NCBI GenBank assembly: GCA_934574095.1
Contig: CAKTMW010000009.1
Span: 1 to 49,442 of the forward strand
Reading direction: 5' to 3'
Origin: an uncultured Oscillospiraceae bacterium
GTDB lineage: Bacteria > Bacillota > Clostridia > Oscillospirales > Oscillospiraceae
Length of the DNA stretch: 49,442 bases
In this document: positions 32,578 through 39,596 of the stretch, piece by piece
How positions within the stretch are numbered: position 1 is the stretch's first letter
How the letters are laid out: each line of letters opens with the position of its first letter
Made by a program: the position numbers and the translations under genes
Notes under the pieces: model-generated
Told to the model about the DNA's origin: nothing
Seen by the model: only the letters and a program-made list of their open reading frames with translations
Database searches by the model: none

Positions 32578-33210
32578 TTATTCCTCCGGCTCCGCCACCA
32601 GCTCCGCCGTGGTCTCTGATGTCTCCGCCGTGCCGATGGTGTAGCTGATCCGCAGCGCCATGGTCCGGAACCGCTGCCCCTTCACCGTGACGGCAGCGTG
32701 ACCCATTTTGCCCGCCAGCGCGGCGGTCAGGATGTCATAGAGCTTGGCTACCGTTACAAAGGCGTCGCCCCCGGTATCACCAAGGCCATCGGCTGTTTCG
32801 TCGCTTGCCGGCTGGTGATTTTTTCCACATTCACCATCCCCACGGTCTTTGGCGAGAACTGTCGATCCCTCTGAGACAATCGTCTTCCTATTGGGCTTAA
32901 TGCCCGCCTCCCGCCGCCACTCGGCGAATTTGTGGACGCCGATGTCCAGCGCCGCGGCGGCCTCCTCATCGGTCATGCCCTGCTCCAGCAGCTCCCGCGC
33001 CTTCTCCGCGTCCACATTGACCTTTCGGGGATTGGGCTTCTTCCACTCCGCCGGCTTCATGGCCCCCAGCTGCATCAAAACCTCTTCGATCTCCTTCTCG
33101 GTGCAGCCGTTCAGGTCGGCCAGTACGCCGATCTGCGCCTTGGGATTCCTGGCCGTGCGATAGCTGGCCACGATCTCCTTGGCGCCCATCGGCAGCTTTC
33201 TCTCCGCCAT
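32578..33210 (-). CDS. Phage HTH protein (terminase-small-subunit-like or regulator)
   Basis: The protein has 210 residues from ATG 33210 (GGAGGAGTGACC before it). It begins with two helix-turn-helix-like units (KEIVASYRTARNPKAQIGVL, then ARELLEQGMTDEEAAAALDI and VHKFAEWRREAGI). The C-terminal 80 residues are a beta-rich domain (KMGHAAVTVKGQRFRTMALR). The second HTH resembles those in DNA-packaging or regulatory proteins, and the large terminase is two genes away, but the real small terminase is at 28762. Role undecided. Confidence 0.65.
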   Translation of the reverse strand: MAERKLPMGAKEIVASYRTARNPKAQIGVLADLNGCTEKEIEEVLMQLGAMKPAEWKKPNPRKVNVDAEKARELLEQGMTDEEAAAALDIGVHKFAEWRREAGIKPNRKTIVSEGSTVLAKDRGDGECGKNHQPASDETADGLGDTGGDAFVTVAKLYDILTAALAGKMGHAAVTVKGQRFRTMALRISYTIGTAETSETTAELVAEPEE

Positions 33211-33212
33211 GG

Positions 33213-33533
33213 TCACTCCTCCGTCATTTCCAGCGCCACCTTGCTGGCCGCCGCGATGCCCAGCCAGTTGGTGGTCATGGTCATGCTCTCCCTTACCAGC
33301 TCGGCAGCCAGTTCGCCGTAGGCGTCCGGGTCATTCTCCCGGATGGCCTTCCACATGTCCTTCTGCACATTTTTGATGTTCTTCAGCAGGTCGTCGCACT
33401 CCTCCACCCGCTTCCGCAGGTCGGCCCAGCTCTCCTTGTCGCTGGCAAAGCCCCGGCCCCGCTGCTCCGTGAGGGCGGCCACCTGCTCGGCCACCGCCGC
33501 CTGCAAATCAGCGTATGCTTTTTCGTTACCCAT
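33213..33533 (-). CDS. Small helical phage protein
   Basis: The protein has 106 residues and is helical and charged (KAYADLQAAVAEQVAALTEQ, then RVEECDDLLKNIKNVQKDMW). Its stop overlaps the next gene's ribosome site, and it follows the endolysin gene with a 2-base gap. No family is recognised. An anti-holin or lysis regulator role is only a guess from position. Confidence 0.65.
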   Translation of the reverse strand: MGNEKAYADLQAAVAEQVAALTEQRGRGFASDKESWADLRKRVEECDDLLKNIKNVQKDMWKAIRENDPDAYGELAAELVRESMTMTTNWLGIAAASKVALEMTEE

Positions 33534-33535
33534 GG

Positions 33536-34261
33536 TCAGCCTGCCTCCTTCACGATATAGGCTCCGTCAAAGCCCGCCGCCTCCGCCTTGGCCCGGAAGG
33601 CCTCCGCGTTGGCCAGCACCCGGAACGCGCCGATCTGCACCCGGTACAGGGCGTCTTCCTGCGGCTTCTCCTCCGGCGCGGCGGGTTCCGCCGGGGTGCC
33701 GTTGTCATCCTCTGCGGGCGGGACGTAGGCCACGCCGAAGTACTCACAGATGGCCTGCACCGTCTCCTCGGCGATCCGCTCCATGTTGTCCACCAGCCAC
33801 TGGGCGTCCTCCGGATTGTCGTGGAACGCGAACTCCGGCAGCACCGCCGCCATGTGGGTGGCCCGCAGCTCATAGAGCCGGTCGTCCTCCACCAGAAAGT
33901 CCGGCGCACCCGGCGACAGCGGCCCGATACGATCCTGGATCAGCTTGCCGATGCGGCGGCTCCGGTCGCTGGGGAAGCAGTGTACCCGCGTCCCCGCCGC
34001 CTTGCCGTTAAAGCCGTTGGTGTGGGGCGCGGTGTGCAGGTCGGCGGGCCAGTTGTTGGACTCCTTCACCCGGTCGTACATGTTGCCATACTGGGCGTTG
34101 ATGACCTCGAAGCTGCCGCACCGCAGCAATCCCCGCTCCATGTAGTCGGCGCAGCGCCCCATCTGCTCCTTCTCGTTGGTGGTGTGCCCGTTCCACAGGG
34201 CGCTGGAAGCGTACACATTACTAGCCCGATCCTCCGGGGAGATGTAGATTTTGTATTTCAT
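33536..34261 (-). CDS. Endolysin: N-acetylmuramoyl-L-alanine amidase with SPOR domain
   Basis: The protein has 241 residues. The Amidase_3 part (about 1-175) has candidate zinc ligands H26 and E30 (GHTTNEKEQ), H80 (LHTAPHTN) and the catalytic glutamate in LPEFAFHDN. A Pro/Glu-rich linker leads to a C-terminal SPOR domain (about 205-238, YRVQIGAFRVLANAEAF) that binds denuded glycan strands. It cleaves the peptide stem from muramic acid at lysis. No signal peptide is seen, so export depends on the holin encoded 17 kb away. Confidence 0.92.
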   Translation of the reverse strand: MKYKIYISPEDRASNVYASSALWNGHTTNEKEQMGRCADYMERGLLRCGSFEVINAQYGNMYDRVKESNNWPADLHTAPHTNGFNGKAAGTRVHCFPSDRSRRIGKLIQDRIGPLSPGAPDFLVEDDRLYELRATHMAAVLPEFAFHDNPEDAQWLVDNMERIAEETVQAICEYFGVAYVPPAEDDNGTPAEPAAPEEKPQEDALYRVQIGAFRVLANAEAFRAKAEAAGFDGAYIVKEAG

Positions 34262-34285
34262 TTTTTCTCCTTTCGCAATTCACCC

Positions 34286-34314
34286 TTGACACAGGGTAAT
34301 TTTTCGATTATAAA
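34286..34314 (+). promoter_or_regulatory. Plus-strand promoter of the holin-like toxin locus
   Basis: TTGACA (34286-34291) and TATAAA (34309-34314) are 17 bases apart. It faces against the surrounding late genes. Confidence 0.82.
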
Positions 34315-34337
34315 GTGAAGTAGGAGGTGACGATGTC

Positions 34338-34394
34338 ATGAAGTTCAATAAGTACTTCGCACATGTCCGCTGCGCCCCTAATCCACGGGCGTAA
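34338..34394 (+). CDS. 18-aa leader peptide upstream of the toxin
   Basis: An 18-codon ORF starts at ATG 34338, with AGGAGGTGA (34322-34330) 7 bases upstream. The peptide is basic and ends HVRCAPNPRA. Its stop codon lies inside a stem-loop (34386-34427: CGGGCGTAACGA pairs with TCGTTA and CGCCCG) that precedes the toxin ribosome site. Translating this ORF should open or move that stem, so it is probably a regulatory leader, though a small product of its own is possible. Confidence 0.6.
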   Translation: MKFNKYFAHVRCAPNPRA

Positions 34395-34440
34395 CGAAAC
34401 AAGAATCGTTAAATCTCCGCCCGCAGAAAGGGCACACACT

Positions 34441-34539
34441 ATGGTTACCACTTATGAGGTTGTTTCCGTTGGCTTGATGGTTCTCCAGACTATCATCGCG
34501 CTGTTGTTGCTCATCATTGAGATCAAAAAGATGGAATAG
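34441..34539 (+). CDS. Putative holin-like toxin (type I toxin family)
   Basis: The peptide has 32 residues. It starts MVTTYEVVS, has one hydrophobic helix (LMVLQTIIALLLLIIEI) and a charged end (KKME), the pattern of the putative holin-like toxin family (Hol_Tox) and of TxpA-type type I toxins. RBS AGAAAGGG precedes ATG 34441. The gene has its own promoter and terminator between the endolysin and large terminase. Overexpressed members depolarise the membrane. An antisense antitoxin RNA would be expected, but I see no convincing minus-strand promoter. Confidence 0.78.
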   Translation: MVTTYEVVSVGLMVLQTIIALLLLIIEIKKME

Positions 34540-34560
34540 AATCCGGACAAGCTTACCCTC

Positions 34561-34592
34561 GCCTCCCAGCGCAAGCTGGGGGGCATTTTCTG
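34561..34592 (+). terminator. Terminator of the holin-like toxin unit
   Basis: GCCTCCCAGC (34561-34570) pairs with GCTGGGGGGC (34575-34584) with one mismatch, GCAA loop, followed by ATTTTCTG. It lies 22 bases after the toxin stop and next to the terL stop on the other strand. Confidence 0.75.
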
Positions 34593-34593
34593 T

Positions 34594-36276
34594 TTACCTC
34601 GCCCAGCGTTTTTCCAGCATCTTCCTTGTCTCCGGATCGGCCCGGTTGTAATCCTCCCACATGTCCGGCGTCCAGTGGCTCTTGTCGCCGCCGGGCTCCT
34701 CCACGGTGTATTGCTGCTGGCTTCTGGCCATCTGGGCGATGGCGGCGGCGATCACAAGGTCGTCGTGCTGGCCCTCCGCCGCCTGCGGCTTCCGGTTCTT
34801 GTCGTACACAAATACGATCATCTCCCCCAGTGTCCAACGGCTCCGGATCACCTCCGGCGCTTCCTCCATCACCGTGTGCAGCTCCGCCAACATCTGCGGC
34901 CGCGTGGCGGGCGAGGTCTGCCACCCGAAGGCCTTCACCATGGCGTTGGCGTAGGTGTCGAACCTCTCCCGCTGGTAGAGGTGCGGATAATTCCACTCCT
35001 CCAGCTTCCGCACCGGATAGGTGCTGAAGTTCACCTCGATGGCGGTCAGCGCCGTGTTGTAATACCGGCCCAGGCAATACACCTGCCGGGCGTAGAGAAT
35101 TTCCGATTGCCGCTGCTGCAATTCTGCCACCTGTTCGCCGGTGCGGTTGTCCAGCACGTGGGCGGTGAAGCAGTCGCTACCGTCCCCCGCCGTGTCGCCG
35201 CCCAGCACATAGGGCACGCCCTTTTCCGGCTCCTTCCAGATGCGGACCACGCCGTCCTCGGCGGGCACGAACTTCCAGTTCCGTGGCTTCTCCCCCTGCT
35301 CCTCCGGCTCATCGTAGGTAAACCACCCGGTGGTGATGGGTTCCGGCACGTGCATCTGCTGCACCGCCAGCGCCTGGTTATCAAAGAACGGCGTACCGCT
35401 CAACAGGAAGGCCTCCGCCGGCGTGTTGGGGTACTCCTGCCGGAACTCCTCCACGCTGCCGCCGCAGTTGGTCTTGATGCACCACCGCCGCCATTGCAGC
35501 TGCTCATCGTCCAGCCCGAAGTCCCGCCGGAGGCCCTCCTCTTCCTCAGTCCACTCCGTGCCGGGCGGTACCGCCTTGCGGTAGTCCTTTTCCAGATACC
35601 ACGGCAGAAACACCGGCACCCAAGCGTTTTCCCCGCTGACGGCACCGTCCCACAGCTCCTTGAAGTGGTCATAGCCGTTGGCGGTGGATTCGATCACCAC
35701 CATCGTGTTGGGGTCGTCGGGCACCGACTGCATAATGCCCAGCAGCAGCTCCTTCTTGTTCTTCGGCCAGAAGTCATACTCGGAGAGATGTACATTGGTC
35801 AGCGTCTCCGACCGGCCCACGCCTCCGCCGCCCGCCGTCTGGCACCGGATGGCGCTGCGTAGTCCCGGCCGCCGGGCCTTGGCCTTCTGGTCTCTGGTGG
35901 GATTCTCAAAGGCCAGCTCCTTGGCGTTGCTGTTCTTCCGCATAGGCTGCATCCGCCGGGGCAGACAGTCGTAGAAGAGCTTGTTCATCTTGAACAGGTT
36001 GCTGGTGGCGTCGCTGTTGTGGGCCACGATCAGCGTCTTCACGTTGGGCCGCGTGGCCGCGTCCTGGAACATCAGCGCCTCCGTCACCGTGGAAATGCCC
36101 TCCTGCCGCCCCTTCAGGATGATAATGCGGATGGGCTTGCCCAGGGCCGCTTGCTGCCGCATCACGGCGTACAGGTTGTCCTGGGCTTCATTGAACCGCA
36201 GCGGTACCAGCTTCTGCTTCTTGTCGCGGATCACCAGCAGCTTCTCGCAGTATTCCTTTGGATTCCGCAGATTCAT
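34594..36276 (-). CDS. Terminase large subunit
   Basis: The protein has 560 residues from ATG 36276 (AAGGAGGG upstream); the longer frame to 36393 runs into a repeat. The ATPase part shows a variant Walker A (KGRQEGIST, about residue 54) and an acidic Walker B-like LSEYDFWP. The C-terminal RNase-H nuclease part has GGDTAGDGSD, TAIEVNFST and the final acidic HDDLVIAAAIA. It packs and cuts concatemeric DNA at the portal. Its small-subunit partner is 5.4 kb downstream. Confidence 0.93.
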   Translation of the reverse strand: MNLRNPKEYCEKLLVIRDKKQKLVPLRFNEAQDNLYAVMRQQAALGKPIRIIILKGRQEGISTVTEALMFQDAATRPNVKTLIVAHNSDATSNLFKMNKLFYDCLPRRMQPMRKNSNAKELAFENPTRDQKAKARRPGLRSAIRCQTAGGGGVGRSETLTNVHLSEYDFWPKNKKELLLGIMQSVPDDPNTMVVIESTANGYDHFKELWDGAVSGENAWVPVFLPWYLEKDYRKAVPPGTEWTEEEEGLRRDFGLDDEQLQWRRWCIKTNCGGSVEEFRQEYPNTPAEAFLLSGTPFFDNQALAVQQMHVPEPITTGWFTYDEPEEQGEKPRNWKFVPAEDGVVRIWKEPEKGVPYVLGGDTAGDGSDCFTAHVLDNRTGEQVAELQQRQSEILYARQVYCLGRYYNTALTAIEVNFSTYPVRKLEEWNYPHLYQRERFDTYANAMVKAFGWQTSPATRPQMLAELHTVMEEAPEVIRSRWTLGEMIVFVYDKNRKPQAAEGQHDDLVIAAAIAQMARSQQQYTVEEPGGDKSHWTPDMWEDYNRADPETRKMLEKRWAR

Positions 36277-36337
36277 GCCGGCGATCCCTCCTTTGTGATT
36301 TGGCACGGCGGAACGCCGCACCATTGGCGGACATTTC

Positions 36338-36444
36338 GTAGGGGAGGGGCTCTGCCCCTCCCGCGGGCGGGGTAGAACCCCGCCCCTACGCACTACCTAT
36401 CGGTGGTTGCTTCGTAGGGCGGGGTGACTACACCCCGCCGCGTG
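36338..36444. repeat. GC-rich stem-loop repeat cluster upstream of terL
   Basis: GTAGGGG starts a stem-loop-rich block that ends CCCCTAC at 36389, with two internal hairpins (GGGGAGGGGC/TCTGCCCCTCCC, and GCGGGGTAGAACCCCGC). A third hairpin (CGGGGTGACTACACCCCG) lies at 36421-36438. The GTAGGG-C/G-GGG...CCCCGCCCCTAC form is that of a dispersed repeat family I associate with related Clostridia genomes. Confidence 0.65.
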
Positions 36445-36447
36445 CGT

Positions 36448-36651
36448 TTACCCAAGTCCCAATACCTTCAGCGCCTTTTCCACGTCCTTCTGTGTCTGGG
36501 TCCGCCGCCCCTCCACGAAGTGGCGGCATTCCTCCGGCGGTACGCCGCCCCGTGTCAGCGGTGCGGCCAGTGTGGCAAAGTCGCAGAGATAGTCCCCGCC
36601 GGTGTGCCGCCATACGCATTTGTAGCAGCGGTTCTCATGTGATTTTTTCAT
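36448..36651 (-). CDS. Small cysteine-rich phage protein
   Basis: The protein has 67 residues; AAAGGAG precedes ATG 36651. Cysteines at C-x2-C (CYKC), then C and C further on (YLCDFA, PPEECRHF) suggest a metal-binding fold. The tail is a basic helix. It lies just upstream of terL and may aid packaging or bind nucleic acid. The 176 bases upstream hold nothing I can support. Confidence 0.68.
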   Translation of the reverse strand: MKKSHENRCYKCVWRHTGGDYLCDFATLAAPLTRGGVPPEECRHFVEGRRTQTQKDVEKALKVLGLG

Positions 36652-36827
36652 GGTTTGCTCCTTTGGATTTCCTCGTGCAGGCTTCTGCGTAACCTGCCCT
36701 GTTGCGGTGCCCAAAATTTCCACGCTGCCTTACGGCGGGCGCTTGAAATTTTGACCGCTGCCACTCGCTCGCTGTGCTTCATCTGCCACTGGCAGCGCAC
36801 AGCTCACTCCCCCGCACACTGGGCAGA

Positions 36828-37130
36828 TCATGTCTTTTTCTCCGGTGCGGCAACCCGAATCCCGGTGTACAGTATGCCGTTCACCATTTGATAGCGGATC
36901 AGGCCCTTTTTCTCCAGCTCCTCCATCAGCGCTTCCCGCGCCTTCCGGCGCACCTCCGGCCCGATGGCCTCCGGCTTGTCCACCGTCAGCGGATCACAGA
37001 TCAACTTGCCTTGTACCTCTGCCAGCTCCACTGCGGGAAGCTTCCTAATTTCCGCAAACGCTGTCGCGTAGTCTCCCTTCGTGTTCTTAACGATTTCTTG
37101 CGCGTAGATTTTGTTGATATATTCAGTCAT
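36828..37130 (-). CDS. Small conserved-type phage protein
   Basis: The protein has 100 residues; GGAGGTTATCAC precedes ATG 37130. It has an N-terminal helix (TEYINKIYAQEIVKN), a central helix (IGPEVRRKAREALMEELEKK) and a C-terminal beta hairpin (IRYQMVNGILYTGIRV), like a small winged helix. No family is recognised. It sits in the early/middle operon. Confidence 0.66.
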   Translation of the reverse strand: MTEYINKIYAQEIVKNTKGDYATAFAEIRKLPAVELAEVQGKLICDPLTVDKPEAIGPEVRRKAREALMEELEKKGLIRYQMVNGILYTGIRVAAPEKKT

Positions 37131-37186
37131 GTGATAACCTCCGATTTTTGTTGTATAGGCCGATGACTCTGCCGGCCCGCATGGCG

Positions 37187-37420
37187 TCAATCCGGATCTT
37201 CAACAAACCTGACAAGTCCATGTTCCAGTAAGCAATCCTTGAACTCTTTCGACTGCTTGGCGGTTTTACTTGGGCTGACAAGCTCACAGTCTGCCAGCTT
37301 TGCTATGGTCGGAAACGGATACCCACACGGGATCAATTCCCCCGCCGCATGATCAACACCGCATACCACCCACGTCTCACCGCTGGGCTTGTGCAGCACC
37401 ACATCATCAGCCTTGATCAT
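37187..37420 (-). CDS. Small phage protein (beta-barrel-like)
   Basis: The protein has 77 residues from ATG 37420; GGAGGGCC is 8 bases before it and overlaps a GTG candidate at 37426. It is a compact beta protein (DDVVLHKPSGETWVVCGVDH, then GELIPCGYPFPTIAKLADCE) of a type often seen in Firmicutes phage early operons. It overlaps the previous gene by 14 bases. Confidence 0.7.
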   Translation of the reverse strand: MIKADDVVLHKPSGETWVVCGVDHAAGELIPCGYPFPTIAKLADCELVSPSKTAKQSKEFKDCLLEHGLVRFVEDPD

Positions 37421-37865
37421 CGTCACGGCCCTCCAACGGCTTGATATACCCAGCCGCGATATTTTGGCGGAAGATATTCAGCGGTTGGGAAAACACGATT
37501 CCCGATGACACATAGCTCACAGAAAAATGAATGTCCTTCATTTCCCGCGGATGCTCCGGGACGCTCACATCCAGCATGGCCCCGCCCAATTCACATGGCA
37601 GAATGGCCACACGCCCAGCTGCGTCAGCATTCATCAATTCGATGATCCGCTTGATGGTACCCTTGTCTATGGCTTCGTCCTCGAACTTCTTGTATTCAGC
37701 ACACATCACAGGCGTCACCGTCGTATCCTCGTAGGCAGCCACACGATCCAATAGCTCACGGACGCCTTGCGGATCAACCTCGCATGCGATCTGTCCGGTC
37801 TCGTACTCATTCGATGTGCCGATGTAGGTGACGATGCCGTTGCATCGCTTTGTCAGTCGTTTCAT
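37407..37865 (-). CDS. Early phage protein of the MKRLTKR family
   Basis: The protein has 152 residues. The N-terminus (MKRLTKR, then LLDRVAAYEDTTVTPVMC) is a frequent module in phage and plasmid early genes of Firmicutes. The C-terminal half (HFSVSYVSSGIVFSQPLNIF) is a separate beta domain. It overlaps the next gene. Function unknown. Confidence 0.7.
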   Translation of the reverse strand: MKRLTKRCNGIVTYIGTSNEYETGQIACEVDPQGVRELLDRVAAYEDTTVTPVMCAEYKKFEDEAIDKGTIKRIIELMNADAAGRVAILPCELGGAMLDVSVPEHPREMKDIHFSVSYVSSGIVFSQPLNIFRQNIAAGYIKPLEGRDDDQG

Positions 37866-37883
37866 TCCGCTCCCCCTTTCAAT

Positions 37884-38078
37884 TTACTTTTCATTTTGTT
37901 TTACGCCCAAAGCTTTGCACCAGCCATTGACATCGAAAACACAATGGCCCACATCACATTGCCGTTTTGCGTGGCGGCAACCAGTACACTCATGGTTTTC
38001 GTCCATATTTGCGCTTTTTCGGCAATATTTCTTCTGACGATAAATCTCGCACTTTGTCTTACCTGCACATACGCTCAT
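37884..38078 (-). CDS. Cysteine-rich small phage protein
   Basis: The protein has 64 residues; GAGGAGGTGAAAC precedes ATG 38078. It has eight cysteines, several paired with histidines (CTGCRHAKRQCDVGHC), a likely two-site zinc fold. Cys-rich early phage proteins often bind host factors or nucleic acid. Confidence 0.7.
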   Translation of the reverse strand: MSVCAGKTKCEIYRQKKYCRKSANMDENHECTGCRHAKRQCDVGHCVFDVNGWCKALGVKQNEK

Positions 38079-38092
38079 TGTTTCACCTCCTC

Positions 38093-38239
38093 TTATTTCA
38101 GCGCCACAATCACGCACAGCGCGATCAGCGCATCCGCAGCGGAAAACAGCGCCCACGCCTTGTATACTTCATCTGTGAAAACATGCTGCCCGCACCTAAT
38201 GCGTCCCACAATGGCGAGTGCACACAAAAGTATGCTCAT
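38093..38239 (-). CDS. Small membrane protein
   Basis: The protein has 48 residues; GGAGG precedes ATG 38239 and the start overlaps the previous stop (ATGA). Two short hydrophobic stretches (MSILLCALAIVG and FSAADALIALCVIVAL) flank a polar middle. It is coupled to the membrane-anchored gene upstream. Confidence 0.65.
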   Translation of the reverse strand: MSILLCALAIVGRIRCGQHVFTDEVYKAWALFSAADALIALCVIVALK

Positions 38240-38634
38240 TCGTTTTTCGCCTCCTCGCTTCGACCCGCCAGCCGCTCCCGGTGCGCTGTCACCAGCGCCC
38301 TGGCGCGCCACAGCGATACCTCGGAAAAATCCAGCTCACATCCGATCTTCGGCTCCAAGCATCCCTCGGCGCTGCCCTCGGAAAATTCATGCTGTATGAA
38401 GTCGCTTCCGTCCGGAAACAAAAGCAGCCATCCGTCGAATAGAGGCGTGATCTCCGCGTCGATGCCGAGCCTCCGGCAGAAGACATACAGCGCCCATATC
38501 TCGAAGTACCGGTTTTCCTTCATGGATTCCCAATACCGCAGCTTCGCGGCCCTGGCGTTTCTGGCATAGCCGGCCCCCAACATGGCCGTGCTGATGACCA
38601 CCAAAACGACCAGCAAGTACAATTTCCACGTCAT
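38236..38634 (-). CDS. Membrane-anchored phage protein
   Basis: The protein has 132 residues. The first 22 form one membrane helix (WKLYLLVVLVVISTAMLGAG), followed by a basic stretch and a soluble domain rich in aromatic and acidic residues (NRYFEIWALYVFCRRLGIDA). The start overlaps the previous stop codon. With the following 48-aa membrane peptide it could act in superinfection exclusion, but this is inference. Confidence 0.65.
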   Translation of the reverse strand: MTWKLYLLVVLVVISTAMLGAGYARNARAAKLRYWESMKENRYFEIWALYVFCRRLGIDAEITPLFDGWLLLFPDGSDFIQHEFSEGSAEGCLEPKIGCELDFSEVSLWRARALVTAHRERLAGRSEEAKNE

Positions 38635-39596
38635 ATAGCGATCCCTCCGATCTGCTGGCTCAGGGCCTGCATGGCCCGCCCCAGCTTTTCCCGCTCTTCC
38701 TCCGGCTGCTGCAGCAGCAGCTCCGCCAGTCGGTTCACGTTTTCCACCGTCTGGTCGAACAATGTTTTGAACTTAATAAGCCCCTCGTTGCCCGATGCCG
38801 CCAGCTTCTTCCGGGCGGCCTCCGCCTCGGCCTTGTAGCTCTTGGCGGCGTCCAGCGCCGCGTCCTTCTCCTTGGCGGCAGCGGCGGCCTGCTCCTCAGC
38901 CTTCCGCAAGCGCTCCTGTGCCTCCGCCAGCGTTTTCTTCGCCTTTTCCACCTGCGCGGCCGCCGCCTTCTCCGCCTCAAGGCGGGCGGCGGCGATCTGC
39001 TCCGCGCTGGCGTCCACCGTCTGCACCGCCACCTCCACAGGGCGGCTGCGCAGCTCCTCCAGCTCCCTGCGTACCTGGGCCAGATTCTCCTGGGCGGCCA
39101 GGGCGGTGTCCTTGGCCTCCTGCACATCGGCGGCGGCCTTGTCGGCCTCGGCGCGGGCGGCGTTCCGCTCCGCCACGGCCTTCTCCAGCTCCTTCCGGGT
39201 CATCTCCAGCGCGGTCTTTTCCTGGCCGTCCACGTCGTGCTTTTCGGCGGCGAAGCCCTCCCGCTCAGATTCCGGCAAACCCAGTAATACCAACGCTTTG
39301 CTGGCTCCCAAATCCGCAACCAATGCGGATTTTCCGTACTCCTTCCACAGCCGCATATACTGCTGTGCGCTGCGCTCAGAAAAGGCCACTTTCTCCTCCA
39401 GCCAGGGCAGCCACTCCCCGTGGGAGAGCTGCTCCTTCGCCTCCACCAGCCGCTTGCCGATCTCCAGAATGGCGCTCCCGGCCTGTCGCTTGTAGAAGTT
39501 GATCTCCTCGGTGATGACCTCGATGTCCCGCTCCTCAAAGGCGCCGTCCATCTCGGCCAGTTCGGCCATTTCCGCCGGTGTCATAAATTCACTCAT
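38631..39596 (-). CDS. DUF3102 domain protein
   Basis: The protein has 321 residues. Residues about 22-110 match DUF3102 (EEINFYKRQAGSAILEIGKR, then LSHGEWLPWLEEKVAFSERS and YMRLW). A long alanine/glutamate/lysine coiled coil follows (about 125-265), then a short helical tail. DUF3102 proteins are common in prophages and conjugative elements; the role is not settled. GGAGGATGTGGC precedes ATG 39596, which overlaps the pcfJ stop (ATGA). Confidence 0.85.
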   Translation of the reverse strand: MSEFMTPAEMAELAEMDGAFEERDIEVITEEINFYKRQAGSAILEIGKRLVEAKEQLSHGEWLPWLEEKVAFSERSAQQYMRLWKEYGKSALVADLGASKALVLLGLPESEREGFAAEKHDVDGQEKTALEMTRKELEKAVAERNAARAEADKAAADVQEAKDTALAAQENLAQVRRELEELRSRPVEVAVQTVDASAEQIAAARLEAEKAAAAQVEKAKKTLAEAQERLRKAEEQAAAAAKEKDAALDAAKSYKAEAEAARKKLAASGNEGLIKFKTLFDQTVENVNRLAELLLQQPEEEREKLGRAMQALSQQIGGIAI

